DNA of 9,058 nucleotides. It comes from Pseudomonadota bacterium. GTDB taxonomy: Bacteria > Pseudomonadota > Alphaproteobacteria > Rhizobiales > Rhizobiaceae. A model generated the notes under the pieces. That model saw nothing but the letters and a program-made list of their open reading frames with translations, was not told the DNA's origin and made no database searches. Made by a program: the position numbers and the translations under genes. Positions 7,111-9,058 of this stretch are shown in pieces. Every line of letters starts with the position of its first letter. Positions within the stretch are counted from its first letter, which is position 1. Location of the stretch: the NCBI GenBank assembly GCA_023387715.1, contig JAEWHQ010000054.1:1-9058 (forward strand). Reading direction: 5' to 3'.

Positions 7111-7137
7111 TGGCGCATTGGGCGGATTGTTAAAATT
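7100..7137. repeat. Perfect 12-bp inverted repeat between purC and the ydcF-like gene
   Basis: AATTTTAACAAT (7100-7111) and its exact complement ATTGTTAAAATT (7126-7137) flank 14 bases. A further TAACAAT in the direct orientation lies at 7088-7094, over the likely purC -10. There is no T-run and no gene ending here, so it is not a terminator. The position over the candidate purC promoter suggests a dimeric regulator's operator. No known purine-regulator motif is recognised in it. Confidence 0.6.
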
Positions 7138-7192
7138 TAATGAATAAGCGTTGATCTGTCGCGAGGAAAAATCGGGCGGGTGCTATGCCTCT

Positions 7193-7221
7193 TTGTTTTC
7201 CGTGTTAAAAGCAGACATAAT
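7193..7221 (+). promoter_or_regulatory. Candidate promoter of the ydcF-like gene
   Basis: TTGTTT (7193-7198), a 17-base spacer and CATAAT (7216-7221) give a plausible sigma70 promoter with a leader of about 25 bases to ATG 7254. The -35 matches only partly, so this is tentative. Confidence 0.4.
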
Positions 7222-7253
7222 ATTTTGCATTCTATGCGTGTTGAAGAGGCTTC

Positions 7254-8048
7254 ATGTTTTTCAGTCTGTCCAAAATCATCTGGCTCTTCATGCAGCCTTT
7301 GTCGGTGCTGCTGGTCTTGTGCGCTTTTTGTGTTGTTGCGCTTTATTGCGGCTGGAAAGTGTTGGCGATAGTGTCGATGCTAATAGCTTGTCTTATCATT
7401 ATATTATGCGGCTTTACCACTTTGGGTTCTGTTTTGCTTAATCCTTTGGAGGAGCGCTTTCAGCGCCCGCAGGAACTGCCCTTAAATATTGACGGGATCA
7501 TTGTTCTTGGCGGCTATATGAGCGGTGAAGTTAATGCGGCGCGCGGTGGCACAGAGCTTAACAGTGCCGGAGACCGTATTGTGGAAACCATGCGGCTTTC
7601 GAAACATTTTCGCGATGCAAAAATTGTGGTGACAGGTGGTGAGGGCACATATTTTAGCCGCTCAACACCGGATGCCGAGAGTACGCGTGCGCTTTTCAAG
7701 GCATTTCAGGTCGATGACAGCAATGTGGTTTATGAGGCGCAATCACGCAATACGATTGAAAATGCACAAATGACTTATGATCTGGTTAAGCCGGAAAAAG
7801 GGCAGAACTGGTTGTTGATTACCTCAGCCTATCATATGCCGCGCTCGGTCGGGGTTTTTAGAAAGGCGGGTTTTGATGTTATCGCCTGGCCGGTTGATTA
7901 TAAGACCGTGCCGGATACCCAATTCCGTTTTTATTTTCAAAATGCCAATGAGGCGTTTTCACGGAGTTCAACCGCATTTCATGAGTGGCTTGGTTTGGTT
8001 ATTTACTGGTGGAACGGCAATATAGATCAGCTGTTTCCGAAGCCGTAA
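7254..8048 (+). CDS. YdcF/ElyC-like DUF218 membrane protein
   Basis: The 264-residue product has two N-terminal membrane segments (about 8-31 and 35-58). A soluble DUF218 domain follows with GIIVLGG (81-87), KIVVTGGEGTYF (123-134), the signature SRNTIENA (164-171) and LITSAYHMPRS (188-198). This is the YdcF/SanA/ElyC group. ElyC in E. coli is linked to envelope biogenesis and handling of the undecaprenyl-phosphate carrier, but the biochemical activity of most members is unknown. The two-helix N-terminus resembles ElyC more than single-helix SanA. The start ATG 7254 is preceded by GAAGAGG, ending 4 bases before it, a rather short spacing. It is divergent from purC and no clear terminator follows the stop. 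Confidence 0.9.
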   Translation: MFFSLSKIIWLFMQPLSVLLVLCAFCVVALYCGWKVLAIVSMLIACLIIILCGFTTLGSVLLNPLEERFQRPQELPLNIDGIIVLGGYMSGEVNAARGGTELNSAGDRIVETMRLSKHFRDAKIVVTGGEGTYFSRSTPDAESTRALFKAFQVDDSNVVYEAQSRNTIENAQMTYDLVKPEKGQNWLLITSAYHMPRSVGVFRKAGFDVIAWPVDYKTVPDTQFRFYFQNANEAFSRSSTAFHEWLGLVIYWWNGNIDQLFPKP

Positions 8049-8181
8049 AGGGCTTATTTTTGCCGTATTAATTACAGTTTTATTAATGTAAGTGAAAAAT
8101 AAGTATCTGATTTTATTTATCTATTCGCTGTCAATTCATGTTTGTGCATAGCTTGCGCCATATTTATGCCTTAAACAGCGA
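8049..8181 (+). other. AT-rich spacer after the ydcF-like gene
   Basis: No convincing gene or terminator is seen here. The only notable pairing is AT-only (two ATTAAT blocks near 8070 and 8089). A 23-residue open frame starting at 8138 lacks a ribosome binding site and runs through the candidate promoter of the next gene, so it is not called. Confidence 0.5.
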
Positions 8182-8210
8182 TTGCGTAAAACATATGCCC
8201 GTTTTATAGA
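8182..8210 (+). promoter_or_regulatory. Candidate promoter of the mini membrane protein gene
   Basis: TTGCGT (8182-8187), a 17-base spacer and TATAGA (8205-8210) form a reasonable sigma70-like promoter. Transcription would begin near 8217, about 23 bases before ATG 8240. Confidence 0.5.
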
Positions 8211-8239
8211 AGGATCAGAAATTTTATTCAGCAGAAAAG

Positions 8240-8350
8240 ATGCGCATAAAAATGGACGAAACAGTTCAAAAATCTTGCTGGGGCGTTGCTCTTTGGGGTG
8301 CCGTAGCTTTGTTCTCAGTTATTATTTTGGCCTATTTATTTTCAGTTTAA
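8240..8350 (+). CDS. Mini single-span membrane protein (36 or 32 residues)
   Basis: An open frame from ATG 8240 encodes 36 residues; in-frame ATG 8252 would give 32. The 32-residue form starts MDETVQKSCWGVALW and continues with GAVALFSVIILAYLFSV to the stop at 8348-8350. A short charged N-terminus is followed by one hydrophobic segment of about 22 residues with two Trp at the interface, ending almost at the C-terminus. This is the shape of small bacterial inner-membrane proteins. Only a weak purine run (AGAAAAG) precedes ATG 8240, so the start is uncertain. Support for a real gene comes from a promoter-like pair at 8182-8210 and a strong terminator 15 bases after the stop, with no other gene between the ydcF-like gene and popZ to explain them. 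I recognise no family and no function can be given. The rival reading is a short non-coding RNA with a chance frame. Confidence 0.6.
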   Translation: MRIKMDETVQKSCWGVALWGAVALFSVIILAYLFSV

Positions 8351-8365
8351 GCTTTTTATAAAAAG

Positions 8366-8403
8366 CGGGCGCTTGGCAATATGATGCCAGCGCCCGTTTT
8401 TTT
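8366..8403 (+). terminator. Strong intrinsic terminator after the mini membrane protein gene
   Basis: CGGGCGCT (8366-8373) pairs with AGCGCCCG (8389-8396). GGCA (8375-8378) pairs with TGCC (8385-8388) after one bulged T. The loop is 6 bases, and seven T residues follow (8397-8403). This GC-rich 12-bp stem plus T-run is a textbook rho-independent terminator for + strand transcription. Confidence 0.92.
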
Positions 8404-8491
8404 GTGCCTGCGAGTGGTCGAATCGCTCGGAACTAATCTTTATTAATAAATGATAAATCTGTGAGTTTGCGGTTTGAATTGTCGCTAAGGG

Positions 8492-8554
8492 ATTCTCAAG
8501 TCGTTAATAGTTCGTTACTTTAGTCCCACAAGATTCGCTACGACTTGCGAGAAT
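8492..8554. repeat. Long imperfect inverted repeat upstream of popZ
   Basis: The left arm 8492-8504 (ATTCTCAAGTCGT) is complementary to the right arm 8540-8554 (ACGACTTGCGAGAAT) over all 13 bases if the CG at 8548-8549 is bulged. The 35-base spacer contains TTAA-N7-TTAC (8504-8518), one base off the CtrA consensus TTAA-N7-TTAA. It may fold in the popZ leader or serve as protein sites; neither is shown. The sequence from 8404 to 8491 holds nothing else I can assign. Confidence 0.5.
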
Positions 8555-8570
8555 ATGGGATACAAAGACT

Positions 8571-9058
8571 ATGGCACAGGCATCAAGCGCGGCTCGTGAG
8601 CCTTCAATGGAAGAAATCCTCGCTTCTATCCGTCGTATTATCGAGGATAGCGATGTGACACGGCAGGAGCCGGCAGAAACAGCGCAAGCAGAAAAGCCTG
8701 CTATGCGCAGTGAGCCGGTCGCGCGTGGTGAAGTTGCCCCGTTTCGTCGCCCTAATGCGGTAATGCCTGAACAAGCTGCACCGGTTGCGCCAGCTGCATC
8801 TGCTGCTGCACCAGTTCGCAATTACGAGCGGCCTTTATTGCAGGAAAAGCCGGTAAGTGCACCGGTTGCCAAGCCTGATGCTGTGCGCAGCTCCGTGATC
8901 TCTGCGGTATCAGCTGCGATTGAACAGCCGGAGCAGCCAAATGCTGACACTTCGGTGCTGGATGGCAATATGGGCCTGCGCGGTTCATTTGATATGGACC
9001 AGGAAACTGCTGAATATGTTGCGGTTAAGCCGGTTCCAGCCAATGATGCTGCTAAAAC
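8571..9058 (+). CDS. popZ: PopZ-type polar organising protein (DUF2497), 5' part
   Basis: The frame from ATG 8571 is open through all 162 codons to the window edge, so the 3' end is missing. The N-terminus carries REPSMEEILASIRRIIEDSD (residues 9-28), the conserved N-terminal helix of the DUF2497/PopZ family. A long low-complexity Pro/Ala/Glu-rich, probably disordered region follows (about 30-160, for example PEQAAPVAPAASAAAPV). In Caulobacter, PopZ self-assembles through its C-terminal helices into a polar network that anchors the chromosome through ParB and recruits cell-cycle proteins, while the N-terminal helix binds clients. The self-assembly region would lie beyond the window. The ribosome binding site is weak (GGGA, 10 bases upstream). 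In related genomes valS often follows this gene; that cannot be checked here. The symbol rests on family membership. Confidence 0.88.
   Translation, partial: MAQASSAAREPSMEEILASIRRIIEDSDVTRQEPAETAQAEKPAMRSEPVARGEVAPFRRPNAVMPEQAAPVAPAASAAAPVRNYERPLLQEKPVSAPVAKPDAVRSSVISAVSAAIEQPEQPNADTSVLDGNMGLRGSFDMDQETAEYVAVKPVPANDAAK

Noticed and set aside
8070..8094. ATTAAT ... ATTAAT pairing after the ydcF-like gene as a terminator
   Set aside because: The stem is only 6 A/T pairs and lacks a proper T-run after it.
8138..8209. 23-residue open frame (MFVHSLRHIYALNSD...)
   Set aside because: There is no ribosome binding site, it overlaps the candidate promoter of the next gene, and it has no membrane or signal character.
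8504..9043. Minus-strand open frames opposite popZ
   Set aside because: They mirror the Pro/Ala/Glu-rich popZ repeats and are low-complexity shadows. The + strand frame has the DUF2497 N-terminal motif.

Overview
The window reads as ordinary chromosomal sequence of an alphaproteobacterium, most likely Brucellaceae (Hyphomicrobiales). PurL, PurQ, PurS and PurC look very close to their Brucella counterparts as I remember them, and the window ends in a DUF2497/PopZ-type polar organiser gene, an alphaproteobacterial marker. Base composition looks near 50% GC in genes (30 of 60 in the first line), below Brucella itself. A lower-GC relative such as Pseudochrobactrum is possible, but that is inference. 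I see no transposase, integrase, phage gene, CRISPR array, tRNA or rRNA.

Layout. Positions 1-669 (+ strand) hold the 3' end of an unrecognised gene, a duplicated hairpin/terminator segment, and a short PhnA/YjdM C-terminal-domain protein. This converges on a large minus-strand block that starts with a 16-bp bidirectional terminator at 688-724. In transcription order the block runs purC (7019) - purS - purQ - GST-family gene - small lipoprotein gene - terminator - purL - terminator - lipB (ends 752). Divergently from purC, the + strand carries a YdcF/ElyC-like membrane protein gene (7254-8048), a tiny single-span membrane protein gene of 32-36 codons with its own promoter-like sequence and strong terminator (8240-8350), and the start of popZ (8571 to the window edge).

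How the genes fit together. PurS, PurQ and small PurL form the multi-subunit FGAM synthetase (step 4 of de novo purine synthesis), and PurC makes SAICAR later in the same pathway. The GST and lipoprotein genes separate purL from purCSQ, and a terminator after the lipoprotein gene suggests that purL is transcribed separately. LipB starts lipoate attachment and has no obvious functional link to purines.

The less ordinary parts are non-coding or very small: the mini membrane protein at 8240-8350, a perfect 12-bp inverted repeat in the purC/ydcF divergent region that overlaps the likely purC promoter, the tandem-duplicated leader before the PhnA-like gene, and a long imperfect inverted repeat just upstream of popZ. 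I found no convincing new multi-gene system.
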